Shown: positions 16,449 to 24,353 of the stretch, one piece after another
Layout: every line of letters starts with the position of its first letter
Numbering within the stretch: position 1 is the first letter of the stretch
From: CAZLQR01 sp964404095
GTDB lineage: Bacteria > Patescibacteriota > Microgenomatia > UBA1406 > GWC2-37-13
Assembly: GCA_964404095.1 (NCBI GenBank)
Contig: CAYOIN010000005.1
Location: 1 to 47,851 of the forward strand
Direction of reading: 5' to 3'
DNA length: 47,851 bases
Position numbers and translations under genes: made by a program
The notes under the pieces: generated by a model
Database searches by the model: none
Told to the model about the DNA's origin: nothing
The model's input: only the letters and a program-made list of their open reading frames with translations

Positions 16449-17563
16449 GAAAATTTAAAGAAGAAATTAATAATTGCCGCGCTCACATACCGCACCTGTT
16501 CATCCGTTAACTCTGGATACATCGGTAATGAGAGTATTTCGTTTGCGAGTGTTTCTGCGACAGGAAAGTCGCCCTTTCGGTATCCGAGCTCCGACCATGC
16601 TTGCTGGAGATGAATCGGATACGGGTAATGTATCTGCGTGGTTATTCCTTTCTCTCCTAAGTAACGCTGGAGTTCATCGCGCCGCTGGGTGCGAATAACA
16701 TAGAGATGAAAGACGCTTGGTCGTTCATCAAAGGTGGTTGGCAGAATGATCTCAGGCACAATCTGCAGGTAATGATTGTAGCGACGTGCGAGCTCCTGTC
16801 GTTTTTTATTCCATTCATCGACATATTGGAGTTTGTAGCGCAACACCGCGGCTTGGAGCGTATCGAGACGCGAGTTGAACCCAACGGAGATATGATGATA
16901 CTTCTCTGTTTGGCCGTACTCCTTCAGGAGATGCATCCGTTGTGCGAGCTGAAGGTCATTCGTTGTAATCGCTCCACCATCACCATAGGCTCCAAGATTT
17001 TTACTGGGGTAAAATGAAAACGCAGAAAATGATCCGAAGCTCCCAACTCTCTTCCCTCGATATCGTGCGCCATGTGCCTGGCACGCATCTTCAAGAAGAT
17101 GTATCTGTCGTCCGGTGCGCTTTATCATCTTTTGCACGTCACTGATTTTGTCTGGTTGGCCATAGAGGTGGACGAGCATGATTGCTTTTGTTTTTTTTGT
17201 GATGCGCTGCTCGAGCTTTTTCAGATCGTATCCGAAGTCGTCTGCCGATACATCCGAAAGGATGACCGAAAGGCCGTTCGCAACCGCAGCGAGGAGCGTC
17301 GCGTAGTAGGTATTTGCAGGAAAGATAACTTCGTCCCCCGGTTTCAGTCCAAGCGCGCGTGCGCCCAAGATGAGCGCGTCGGTGCCGGAGTTAACCGACA
17401 CAGCTTTACGGGTACCGATATATTCCTGAAATGATGTTTCAAAATCGGTTACCGCAGACCCTCCGATAAAGATACTCTTCTCAAATACCTCATCAACAAT
17501 GGTATCTACTGCTTTCTTATGATCGAGATACTGTTTCTTCAGATCGACAAACGGCACGATCAT
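16445..17563 (-). CDS. PLP-dependent sugar aminotransferase (DegT/DnrJ/EryC1, FdtB/QdtB-like)
   Basis: 372 residues, normal for the family. Begins with VPFVDLKKQY, has the nucleotide-sugar binding NSGTDALILGARALG, the LLEDACQAHGARY segment with the PLP-binding Asp, and the catalytic Lys in SFYPSKNLGAYGDGG (K188). The GDGGAITT and LDTLQAAVL motifs complete the fold. It transfers an amino group from glutamate to a keto sugar nucleotide, and the nearby cupin isomerase points to the C3 position of a dTDP-6-deoxyhexose. Of the three DegT-fold genes in the locus this is the only one that keeps the Lys and can act as a true aminotransferase. Confidence 0.9.
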   Translation of the reverse strand: MIVPFVDLKKQYLDHKKAVDTIVDEVFEKSIFIGGSAVTDFETSFQEYIGTRKAVSVNSGTDALILGARALGLKPGDEVIFPANTYYATLLAAVANGLSVILSDVSADDFGYDLKKLEQRITKKTKAIMLVHLYGQPDKISDVQKMIKRTGRQIHLLEDACQAHGARYRGKRVGSFGSFSAFSFYPSKNLGAYGDGGAITTNDLQLAQRMHLLKEYGQTEKYHHISVGFNSRLDTLQAAVLRYKLQYVDEWNKKRQELARRYNHYLQIVPEIILPTTFDERPSVFHLYVIRTQRRDELQRYLGEKGITTQIHYPYPIHLQQAWSELGYRKGDFPVAETLANEILSLPMYPELTDEQVRYVSAAIINFFFKFS

Positions 17564-18747
17564 CGCGGCTTGGAAAAAATGCTAATAATCGTTCTAATCT
17601 CATCATCGGTGAGGTCGGGATTATTTCCAAAATAGAGACCATTTTCATGAATGAGTTGAGCATTTGACTCTCCCAATATATTCCGGAACATGCTCATGTA
17701 CTTCTCGAAGAATGGCTGCTGTGTGATATCGCCTGCAACCACAGGCCGAATCTCGACAACGTCTTTACATCGTTCAACAAGCTGATTTCTGAGCTGTTTT
17801 GTTCTACAGATTACCGGTATTGCAAAGTTGGAGTGCAGCTGCATGTGTGAATAGCGAATCGGATAATACTCCTTTTTTTGCGCATAGATAATCGGCGCGA
17901 TCTGCAGAAAAATTTGATTTCTTCGTTTTACAATCTCGTCTACATACTGGAGTTGTTGATTACCGAGAAATCCGTTGATCTCGGTTGGACGAAGGTTGTA
18001 GCCAAGATCATAGAATGTATAACGTGAATAAAACTCAGAGTTAATGTTGTGTTTTTTTCGCACCTTCAACTGTGATTGGGTGTTGAGATTTCGATCCCAT
18101 CCATGAGCACGAACCATCTTTACCATCGTAGCTAACTGTTCACTGTCGGTACATATTGCTCCCCCTTCCACCGTCGACATGTGATGGCCAACGTAAAATG
18201 AGAAGGTGCTTGCGATTCCAAAATTCCCGAGCTTTTTCCCTTTGTACACTGTACCCAGCGATTCACAGTTATCTTCAACGAGCAGAACATTCTGTCGATT
18301 GCATTCAGTTGCAATAGCGTCGATATCGTCACAGAATCCGAGGAGGTTGGTAAGAAAAACCATCTTCAGTGGATAGAGCGACAGCGTTTTTTTAAGCTGT
18401 CTACTTGAAACATTCAGCGTATCGAGTTCTACATCGATGGGAACAGCATGGAGTCCCAACTGTAATAACGGCATAACATTTGTTGACCAGGTCAGTGCTG
18501 AAAAACCAACAAGATCACCTTTTTTAAGTTTTCCCAGATTGAGCAACGCTTGAATAATTGCAAGGTTGGCCGAACTACCACTATTGAGAAATGCACAGTA
18601 TTTCCTCCCCTGATATTTACTGAAATTTTTTTCAAACAGTTCGCACTGTGGACCGAAACTGAGTTGTTTCGACTGGGCAATAAAAAGAGCAAGCTCAAGT
18701 TTTGATTTTTCTTCGTTATGAAAGGTTGACTTGATAAGCTTGATCAT
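17560..18747 (-). CDS. PMP-dependent sugar 3-dehydratase, ColD-like (catalytic His in place of Lys)
   Basis: 395 residues; ColD has 388. The PLP-Lys position is His in SFYVGHHMSTVEGG (H188), the same number as the catalytic His188 of E. coli ColD, GDP-4-keto-6-deoxymannose 3-dehydratase of colitose synthesis. Unlike the rfbH-like gene it lacks the CWC cluster motif (the region reads VRAHGWDRNLN), so no iron-sulfur cluster is expected. NSGSSANLAIIQAL and LLVEDNCESLGT are the substrate and cofactor motifs. The reaction would be removal of the C3 hydroxyl with glutamate regenerating PMP. GDP versus dTDP or CDP sugar cannot be told from sequence. A -10-like TATAAT lies 14 bases upstream, so the operon may restart here. 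Confidence 0.85.
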   Translation of the reverse strand: MIKLIKSTFHNEEKSKLELALFIAQSKQLSFGPQCELFEKNFSKYQGRKYCAFLNSGSSANLAIIQALLNLGKLKKGDLVGFSALTWSTNVMPLLQLGLHAVPIDVELDTLNVSSRQLKKTLSLYPLKMVFLTNLLGFCDDIDAIATECNRQNVLLVEDNCESLGTVYKGKKLGNFGIASTFSFYVGHHMSTVEGGAICTDSEQLATMVKMVRAHGWDRNLNTQSQLKVRKKHNINSEFYSRYTFYDLGYNLRPTEINGFLGNQQLQYVDEIVKRRNQIFLQIAPIIYAQKKEYYPIRYSHMQLHSNFAIPVICRTKQLRNQLVERCKDVVEIRPVVAGDITQQPFFEKYMSMFRNILGESNAQLIHENGLYFGNNPDLTDDEIRTIISIFSKPR

Positions 18748-18761
18748 ACAAAAGTGCCATG

Positions 18762-18767
18762 ATTATA
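18762..18767 (-). promoter_or_regulatory. -10-like TATAAT upstream of the ColD-like gene
   Basis: A perfect TATAAT on the minus strand in the 29-base gap between the GT2 gene and the ColD-like gene, 14 bases before the ATG. The predicted mRNA leader is only about 7-8 bases. No clear -35 is visible. Confidence 0.42.
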
Positions 18768-18776
18768 GCAGATTGA

Positions 18777-19790
18777 TTATGATCGTCTACCGAATCGGGT
18801 AAGGGAGAAGATCGCGACTGTATATGCATAGTTGAGTGTCGTCAAAAAACAGATCAGGGGATGGTAGAACCATGCAACGTCAGGTTTGACTAAAAATCCT
18901 CGCAGACTCTGAAACGTCGGCTCTACGATGGTGAGTGAGGAGAGGATATAGATGCCGAGTCGAACACGGTCTGACGCTGGATTATAGAGATGATATCGTC
19001 GCATCGACTTCTTCTTGAAGTAAAGCTCGAGAGCGTAGCGTCTCCGCTTATAAAAGTAATTTGCGAACGTTTCACCGGATTTATGCCAGAGCGAAGTCTT
19101 TACGAAGGCGAATGTCGCATATCCATTTCGGATCATATCGACGCAGGAGTCGATATGAGAAAATCGTTTCGGATTTTTCGAAACGAGTCGCGCCACAGAT
19201 GCACGCATGACAAAGCCGTTTGCTCCAAGGGTCGGTAAGGTTTTTTCGGTGAAGGTGGCAACGTAGTAGTTGTTCCTCTCTTGAGCAGGTGCCTCGAGGT
19301 GCCACTTGCTTTCAAAGTAGGTCCGACGATCTCGTTTTCCAAGATAATACGCAACGGGATCATTCATGCCAAACAATGCGAAGTATCGATTGAGTGCCTT
19401 GTCTGTACGGCGGTAGGTATAGAGAATTGACTCAGCCGCAGCAATATTTTCATCCTCGAGTAAGGGTTCCAGGAGTTCGAGGAGCCAGTCTGGGTGGGGA
19501 ATAATATTATCTGATGAGAGGTTTACGACAAAGTCTGAGTGAGCCATAGTGAAGCCGATTGCGGTTGCTTCTTCCGGACCAGATGTCTTCACCGGAACAA
19601 AGGTACAGAACGAGTAGTTACGAACAATTGCCTCGGTATCATCGGTAGATCCGTCATCCATGATGAGCATGTTTATCTTCTTTCGAGGATAGTTCAGCTG
19701 TTGAATGCTCTCAATACACTCTCGAATTATTGCTCCACTGTTCAGTGTTGGTGTAACAAAGGTGACGGTTGGATGTTTCTTGAATTTCAT
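18777..19790 (-). CDS. GT2 glycosyltransferase, first gene of the minus-strand locus
   Basis: 337 residues with TVTFVTPTLNSGAIIRECI, INMLIMDDGSTDDT, SGPEEATAIGFTMAHSDFVVNLSSDNII and LPTLGANGFVMRAS, the family 2 core. The acidic motif is SSD rather than DxD. The C terminus has two hydrophobic spans (about 265-285 and 300-330), so it is probably membrane attached. It is the promoter-proximal gene of the long envelope operon and is transcribed divergently from the TMTC-like genes, 36 bases away. Confidence 0.87.
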   Translation of the reverse strand: MKFKKHPTVTFVTPTLNSGAIIRECIESIQQLNYPRKKINMLIMDDGSTDDTEAIVRNYSFCTFVPVKTSGPEEATAIGFTMAHSDFVVNLSSDNIIPHPDWLLELLEPLLEDENIAAAESILYTYRRTDKALNRYFALFGMNDPVAYYLGKRDRRTYFESKWHLEAPAQERNNYYVATFTEKTLPTLGANGFVMRASVARLVSKNPKRFSHIDSCVDMIRNGYATFAFVKTSLWHKSGETFANYFYKRRRYALELYFKKKSMRRYHLYNPASDRVRLGIYILSSLTIVEPTFQSLRGFLVKPDVAWFYHPLICFLTTLNYAYTVAIFSLTRFGRRS

Positions 19791-19803
19791 GTATTGATGT
19801 GAG

Positions 19804-19814
19804 TATTATATACT
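19804..19814. promoter_or_regulatory. Overlapping divergent -10 boxes between GT2 and TMTC-like genes
   Basis: The 36-base intergenic region holds TATTATATACT. On the minus strand 19805-19810 reads TATAAT, 14 bases before the GT2 ATG; on the plus strand 19809-19814 reads TATACT, 12 bases before the TMTC ATG. The two hexamers share two base pairs, so polymerase could not occupy both at once. Predicted leaders are about 5-8 bases. -35 elements are not obvious. Confidence 0.5.
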
Positions 19815-19826
19815 GAACAATACCAT

Positions 19827-21362
19827 ATGAAACATTGGAACTGGAAGCGTACGTTGCCCTGGCTCCCGTATCTGGTATTTGGTGTGCTGATCATTCTCTG
19901 CTACGCGATCGTACTCAATGCTCCGTTTCTGATCGATGATAAAGCGGGTATTGCCAAAAATCCTGCCGTTGGGAAGTTGTCCTCGGTTTATAAATACCCG
20001 GTGAGTGCGCTCCGATACTTCATTTTGTATATCTCCTATACGTTTGGCGGTCTCAATCCAGCTGCGTATCGGGTAATGAATATCCTGTTTCATTTTGGTG
20101 CGGTTTCGGCTCTCTACCTTGTGGTCAAGCGGTTGGTGAACCAGCGAGTTGCCCTCCTGAGCGCCGTACTTTTTGCCGTACATCCCATCGCAACCGAGTC
20201 GGTGACCTGGATCTCGGCCGTCACCTATCCGCAGTATGCATTTTTCTCACTCCTCACGATCTATGCCTACGTTCGGGGAAAAGAGCATCGTGCGTGGACT
20301 CGGTGGTCCTACCTCTTCTTTGCGCTAGCGTTACTGTCTTCGGAAAAGGCAGTCGCTGTTCCGGCAATTCTCGGGCTCATCGAGATTACCTATTTTTCAT
20401 TCAAAAAAAACTGGAAGCAACTGATTCCGTATGCGGTGATCGGAGGCTTGATGGCGCTCCTCGCACTCTCAACTCTTAGTGCGCGAGTTCAGTCTTTCCA
20501 AAACGACTACTACATTCGGCCACAGTACTATAACCCGATAGAGCATGTACCCTATTCACTTACCTTCTATAGTCAACTTGTTCTCTTTCCAGACAAGCTA
20601 TCGATCTATCAATCTGAGCTCTCGATCACGATATGGGAGTTCTTAACACGTTGGGCTGCGTTTATTGTTCTCATCGTCGTGATGATCTCTAGTTATGCAA
20701 AGAAGAAACACCTCTTTTTTTGGCTTGGGTTTTTTATTCTTGCAACCGCACCTTCCTTGATCCCGCTGAATATCGTGTGGGTTGTTGCAGAGCGGTATGC
20801 ATACTTGGGTGCGGCGGGTCTCATTGTCGCGCTGAGCTATCTCCTCACCCTAGCGCTCGATCGGAAGGCTACTCAGACCGCACTATACACACTTGTGTTC
20901 TTCCTGGTAATTGTCTTGAGCGGTAGAACGATTGTTAGAAATATGGACTGGACCAGTGCCACGAATCTATGGACCGCGACCGTGCAGACATCGCCACATA
21001 GCTCCAATGCTCATAATAACCTTGGAGATGTCTTCGCGCAGAGAAAGGACTACACAAACGCAGCGCTTGAGTTTCAGCGAGCAATCGAACTGCAACCCGG
21101 CGATGCAGATCCGCGACATAATCTTGGCATCGTCCTCACCTTACTCGGCCGATATGATGAGGCGATCGAGGCATACCGCGGAGCATTAGCTATCAATCCG
21201 AACATGGTAAATGCAAATCAGAATCTCGGTGTGATCTATTCCACAAAAAATAAGCAGAAGGAAGCGCTCTACTATCTCCAGCGAGCGGTCGATCTCGGCG
21301 TGAGAAATCCCAGCGTGCTCAAGCTACTCGAGATAACAAAGCAAAAGGCTCAAATGCAATGA
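19827..21362 (+). CDS. TMTC-like membrane glycosyltransferase with C-terminal TPRs, copy 1
   Basis: 511 residues. About ten membrane spans in the first ~375, with the GT-C acidic pair in the first outer loop (FLIDDKAGIAKNP, near 31-43), then AVHPIATESVTWISAVTYPQY, LLSSEKAVAVP and VAERYAYLG, all shared with its two downstream neighbours. From about 390 there are roughly three TPR repeats (AHNNLGDVFAQRKDY, PRHNLGIVLTLLGRY, ANQNLGVIYSTKN). This layout is that of TMTC-family proteins, which in animals are O-mannosyltransferases using a dolichol-phosphate sugar. The bacterial substrate is unknown. Its stop overlaps the next copy's start (ATGA). Confidence 0.8.
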   Translation: MKHWNWKRTLPWLPYLVFGVLIILCYAIVLNAPFLIDDKAGIAKNPAVGKLSSVYKYPVSALRYFILYISYTFGGLNPAAYRVMNILFHFGAVSALYLVVKRLVNQRVALLSAVLFAVHPIATESVTWISAVTYPQYAFFSLLTIYAYVRGKEHRAWTRWSYLFFALALLSSEKAVAVPAILGLIEITYFSFKKNWKQLIPYAVIGGLMALLALSTLSARVQSFQNDYYIRPQYYNPIEHVPYSLTFYSQLVLFPDKLSIYQSELSITIWEFLTRWAAFIVLIVVMISSYAKKKHLFFWLGFFILATAPSLIPLNIVWVVAERYAYLGAAGLIVALSYLLTLALDRKATQTALYTLVFFLVIVLSGRTIVRNMDWTSATNLWTATVQTSPHSSNAHNNLGDVFAQRKDYTNAALEFQRAIELQPGDADPRHNLGIVLTLLGRYDEAIEAYRGALAINPNMVNANQNLGVIYSTKNKQKEALYYLQRAVDLGVRNPSVLKLLEITKQKAQMQ

Positions 21363-22903
21363 TTGCACCATCGCGACTGACCAGCATTCTCATTCATTTC
21401 CTCTCGTTCGTTCTCGTTATTGCACTGCTCTATCTCCCATCGCTTTCATTCAGTTTTGTTCTTGACGATCATTCCGGTGTCGAAAAAAATATGCAGATTC
21501 GATCGATCGGCAGAATTCTGGAGCGTCCTCAGTCAATCATCCGTCTACTGACCTCATATCTGTCCTATCGATTGGGAGGAATCGATCCAGCTGCGTTTCG
21601 AATAGTAAACATCGTGTTCCATCTTGGAAATGTGATGTTACTTTACCTTCTTCTGAGAAAATGGGTGTCATCACCGGTAGCATTCGTTGGTGGTTTGCTC
21701 GTCGCGGTTCATCCGTTAGTCATCGAATCTGTGGTATGGATCTCATCTGTTACCTATCCGCAGTATAGTTTCTTTCTTATCCTCTCAATACTCCTCTATC
21801 TGAAGTATCGCGACCGTAGGAAGATATCTTTTCTGATTGCTAGTTATGGCGCATTCTGTATGTCCTTCTTAATCTCAGAAAAGGCGTTCATTCTCCCGGT
21901 ACTGATCGTGCTCTACGAACTAGTACTCGGCTCGATCAAGAGGGCGTATCGATCACTCCTCGGGTATGGTGGGTTGGTTGTTGCTCTCGCATGGTACGTG
22001 CTCGGTGGACTTCAATCTCGAGTTGAGTCATTTGCCTCAAGTGCGGTTACCGGCACCGTAGAGTGGCTCAATCCAGTCCAGCAGGTGCCGTATGTACTTG
22101 GGACATACCTCCGGTTGATGTTGTGGCCGGACCGCCTCACGGTCTATCAGTTTGATGAGCGTGGCTATGATCCATCGGTCGTGCCGTTGTACTGCATCCT
22201 TCTGATCGGATACATCTTACTCCTTGTGTTTTCCTACAGAAAGCACCGGCCGTCGTGCTTCCTCTTTGCATCATTTGCGGTTGCATCGCTCCCTGCGTTG
22301 CTTCCCTACCACATTATTCAGATTGGTGCTGAGCGATATGCGTATCTTGGTGCGGGATTTTTCATTTTGGGACTCGTCTTATTTATCGATCGTATGACGC
22401 GATCACTTTCAAGGCGCAAAATCATGGCGCTCCTCCTCATACCACTAATTCTGTGCTTTCTTGTTATTCGCAGTTGGTTTCGTTTACAAGACTGGGAGTC
22501 TGAGATGTCACTTCGCCAATCGGTTCTTCGAACCGCTCCTTACAGTGCTCGCGCGTACAACAACGTTGGGATTCAGCACATGAACGAAGGGAGGTATGAT
22601 GACGCGCTCGAGTACTATAAGGAGTCCATTCGAAGAAATCCGTCGTACAGCCATCCGTATCACAATATCGGACATATGCTCGCACTTGCAAAACGTTACC
22701 AAGAGGCGCTCCGCTTCTACCAAAAAGCTTATAAAATCAATCCACACGAATGGAAAACTCGGCAAGATATGGGACAGGTGTTGTTCATTCTTGGCCGTCA
22801 CCGCGAAGCCGTTCCACACCTCGAGTATGCAATTCAGAAAGGATCTCCCGATGCTGAAACCCTCAGAAAAATTCTGGTTCGAATCGCAGCCTATGAGAAG
22901 TAA
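21359..22903 (+). CDS. TMTC-like membrane glycosyltransferase with TPRs, copy 2
   Basis: 514 residues, colinear with copy 1: FVLDDHSGVEKN in the first loop, AVHPLVIESVVWISSVTYPQY, LISEKAFILP, AERYAYLGAG, then TPRs (AYNNVGIQHMNEGRYDDAL, PYHNIGHMLALAKRY, TRQDMGQVLFILGRH). The start is the ATG at 21359 in a 4-base overlap with copy 1. Divergence between copies is high at the protein level, so the duplication is old or the copies arrived together. Distinct acceptor or sugar specificity for each copy is likely but unproven. Confidence 0.8.
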   Translation: MIAPSRLTSILIHFLSFVLVIALLYLPSLSFSFVLDDHSGVEKNMQIRSIGRILERPQSIIRLLTSYLSYRLGGIDPAAFRIVNIVFHLGNVMLLYLLLRKWVSSPVAFVGGLLVAVHPLVIESVVWISSVTYPQYSFFLILSILLYLKYRDRRKISFLIASYGAFCMSFLISEKAFILPVLIVLYELVLGSIKRAYRSLLGYGGLVVALAWYVLGGLQSRVESFASSAVTGTVEWLNPVQQVPYVLGTYLRLMLWPDRLTVYQFDERGYDPSVVPLYCILLIGYILLLVFSYRKHRPSCFLFASFAVASLPALLPYHIIQIGAERYAYLGAGFFILGLVLFIDRMTRSLSRRKIMALLLIPLILCFLVIRSWFRLQDWESEMSLRQSVLRTAPYSARAYNNVGIQHMNEGRYDDALEYYKESIRRNPSYSHPYHNIGHMLALAKRYQEALRFYQKAYKINPHEWKTRQDMGQVLFILGRHREAVPHLEYAIQKGSPDAETLRKILVRIAAYEK

Positions 22904-24344
22904 CCGAATCATTCACATCCTCATCATCGTTTTCTTGGTCATAGTGACATATGGAGGAGCCCTGAATGCCGAGTTTGTCTCGGACGATCTTGATGGAATC
23001 AAGCGTAACACTCACATACAAGAGCTTTCGTCCAGCGTGCAAGAGCACGGCTATCTCAGGGGTGCCGAGTTGACCCTCGCCCATTCATTCGGAGGTCTGT
23101 ATCCAGGAGCATACCGTTCATACAATCTTTTTTTTCATGCAACATCATCGCTTGCCCTATACGGTCTATTGGCAACTATGATCGGTGGCGTAGTACCGCT
23201 TCTTGCTGCGATGCTTTTTGCTGTTCATCCACTACTCTCCGAACCGGTAATCTGGATCTCTGCATATTCATATCCGCAGTATAGTACGTTTTTCCTCCTG
23301 AGTTTTTGGTTCTACATTTTGTATGTGCAAAAAAAGCAGCTGCGATACAGTATCGCTGCAGGAGTCGCATGTATCTTTGCGCTGTTGAGTTCCGAAAAAG
23401 CCGTCGTACTACCGTTGGTGTTTCTGCTCTATGAATATCAATTCGCATCGCCCGGAAACTGGAAGAGGACGGTGCCGTTCATACTGATATCTGCGCTTTT
23501 TATGACATGGGTTGTTGGAAACATCCCACCACGTATCCAAGAATTTCAGATTATCAATCATGGAGAGCTGACCGTTTTACAACCTATTCAGCGAATCATA
23601 TTTGCGGTTGGAACATATCTCTGGATGTTCCTCTTTCCGCTGCGCCTCACCTTCTATCACGTGCCAGACACTGGGCTCGATCCAACTCAGCTTGGTCTTC
23701 TCATCATCCCAATTATTTTTCTTGGCGTTCTCGGATATCGCGCGTTCAAACAACACACCAAGAATCTCTTCTGGTATCTTTGGTTTCTGATTAATCTTAC
23801 CCCAACGCTCTTCGCATTCGGATTTGCCGTTACCGCGGCGGAGCGATATGCATACCTTGCTATCATAGGATGCATTGTACCGCTTGCGACCTGGATGACA
23901 AAGAGAATACAACCATGGCGTATGGTGGTCTTTGCGATCATTGTCATAGCGTTGATGCTACGAACGATACAGCGCTCGCTGGACTGGAGAACCGAACTGC
24001 AGTTCTGGCGCACGACCGCAGCTGTTTCAGCGAACAACTCAGCCGCGAGAAATAACTACGGCGCTGCGCTGTTTGATCGCGGTGATTGCGTTTCAGCGGT
24101 TCCCGAGTTTCTGGCAGTGGTTCGTCTGCGACCAACGACGAGTGAGGCGCTTCATAATCTCGCACTCTGTTATGACAGAGCCGGCAATGAAGAAGCGGCG
24201 CTCGTGCGGTTAAACCAAGCTATAGAGGTCAAGCCAGCTCAATGGCAGAGCCGTTTGAAGCGTGTCGAGATCCTTCAGCGACAAGGCAAGAATGTAAATA
24301 TATACGACGATGTTCCCGTACTGCGATCACTGGGGATTATTTAA
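22893..24344 (+). CDS. TMTC-like membrane glycosyltransferase with TPRs, copy 3
   Basis: 483 residues from ATG 22893, which overlaps the end of copy 2 by 11 bases. The open frame extends 99 codons further upstream, but that part lies wholly inside copy 2, reads as polar nonsense and lacks a membrane segment. The chosen start gives a first span at IIHILIIVFLVIVTYGGAL and the acidic loop FVSDDLDGIKRN. AVHPLLSEPVIWISAYSYPQY, LLSSEKAVVLP and AAERYAYLA match the other copies. Two TPR-like repeats close the protein (ARNNYGAALFDRGDC, ALHNLALCYDRAGNE), fewer than in copies 1 and 2. It ends 9 bases from the convergent radical SAM gene with no obvious terminator. Confidence 0.78.
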   Translation: MRSNRIIHILIIVFLVIVTYGGALNAEFVSDDLDGIKRNTHIQELSSSVQEHGYLRGAELTLAHSFGGLYPGAYRSYNLFFHATSSLALYGLLATMIGGVVPLLAAMLFAVHPLLSEPVIWISAYSYPQYSTFFLLSFWFYILYVQKKQLRYSIAAGVACIFALLSSEKAVVLPLVFLLYEYQFASPGNWKRTVPFILISALFMTWVVGNIPPRIQEFQIINHGELTVLQPIQRIIFAVGTYLWMFLFPLRLTFYHVPDTGLDPTQLGLLIIPIIFLGVLGYRAFKQHTKNLFWYLWFLINLTPTLFAFGFAVTAAERYAYLAIIGCIVPLATWMTKRIQPWRMVVFAIIVIALMLRTIQRSLDWRTELQFWRTTAAVSANNSAARNNYGAALFDRGDCVSAVPEFLAVVRLRPTTSEALHNLALCYDRAGNEEAALVRLNQAIEVKPAQWQSRLKRVEILQRQGKNVNIYDDVPVLRSLGII

Positions 24345-24353
24345 TAATGCCGC

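Noticed and set aside
22596..22892. N-terminal extension of TMTC-like copy 3
   Set aside because: The 99 extra codons lie inside copy 2's TPR region and encode polar sequence without family similarity.
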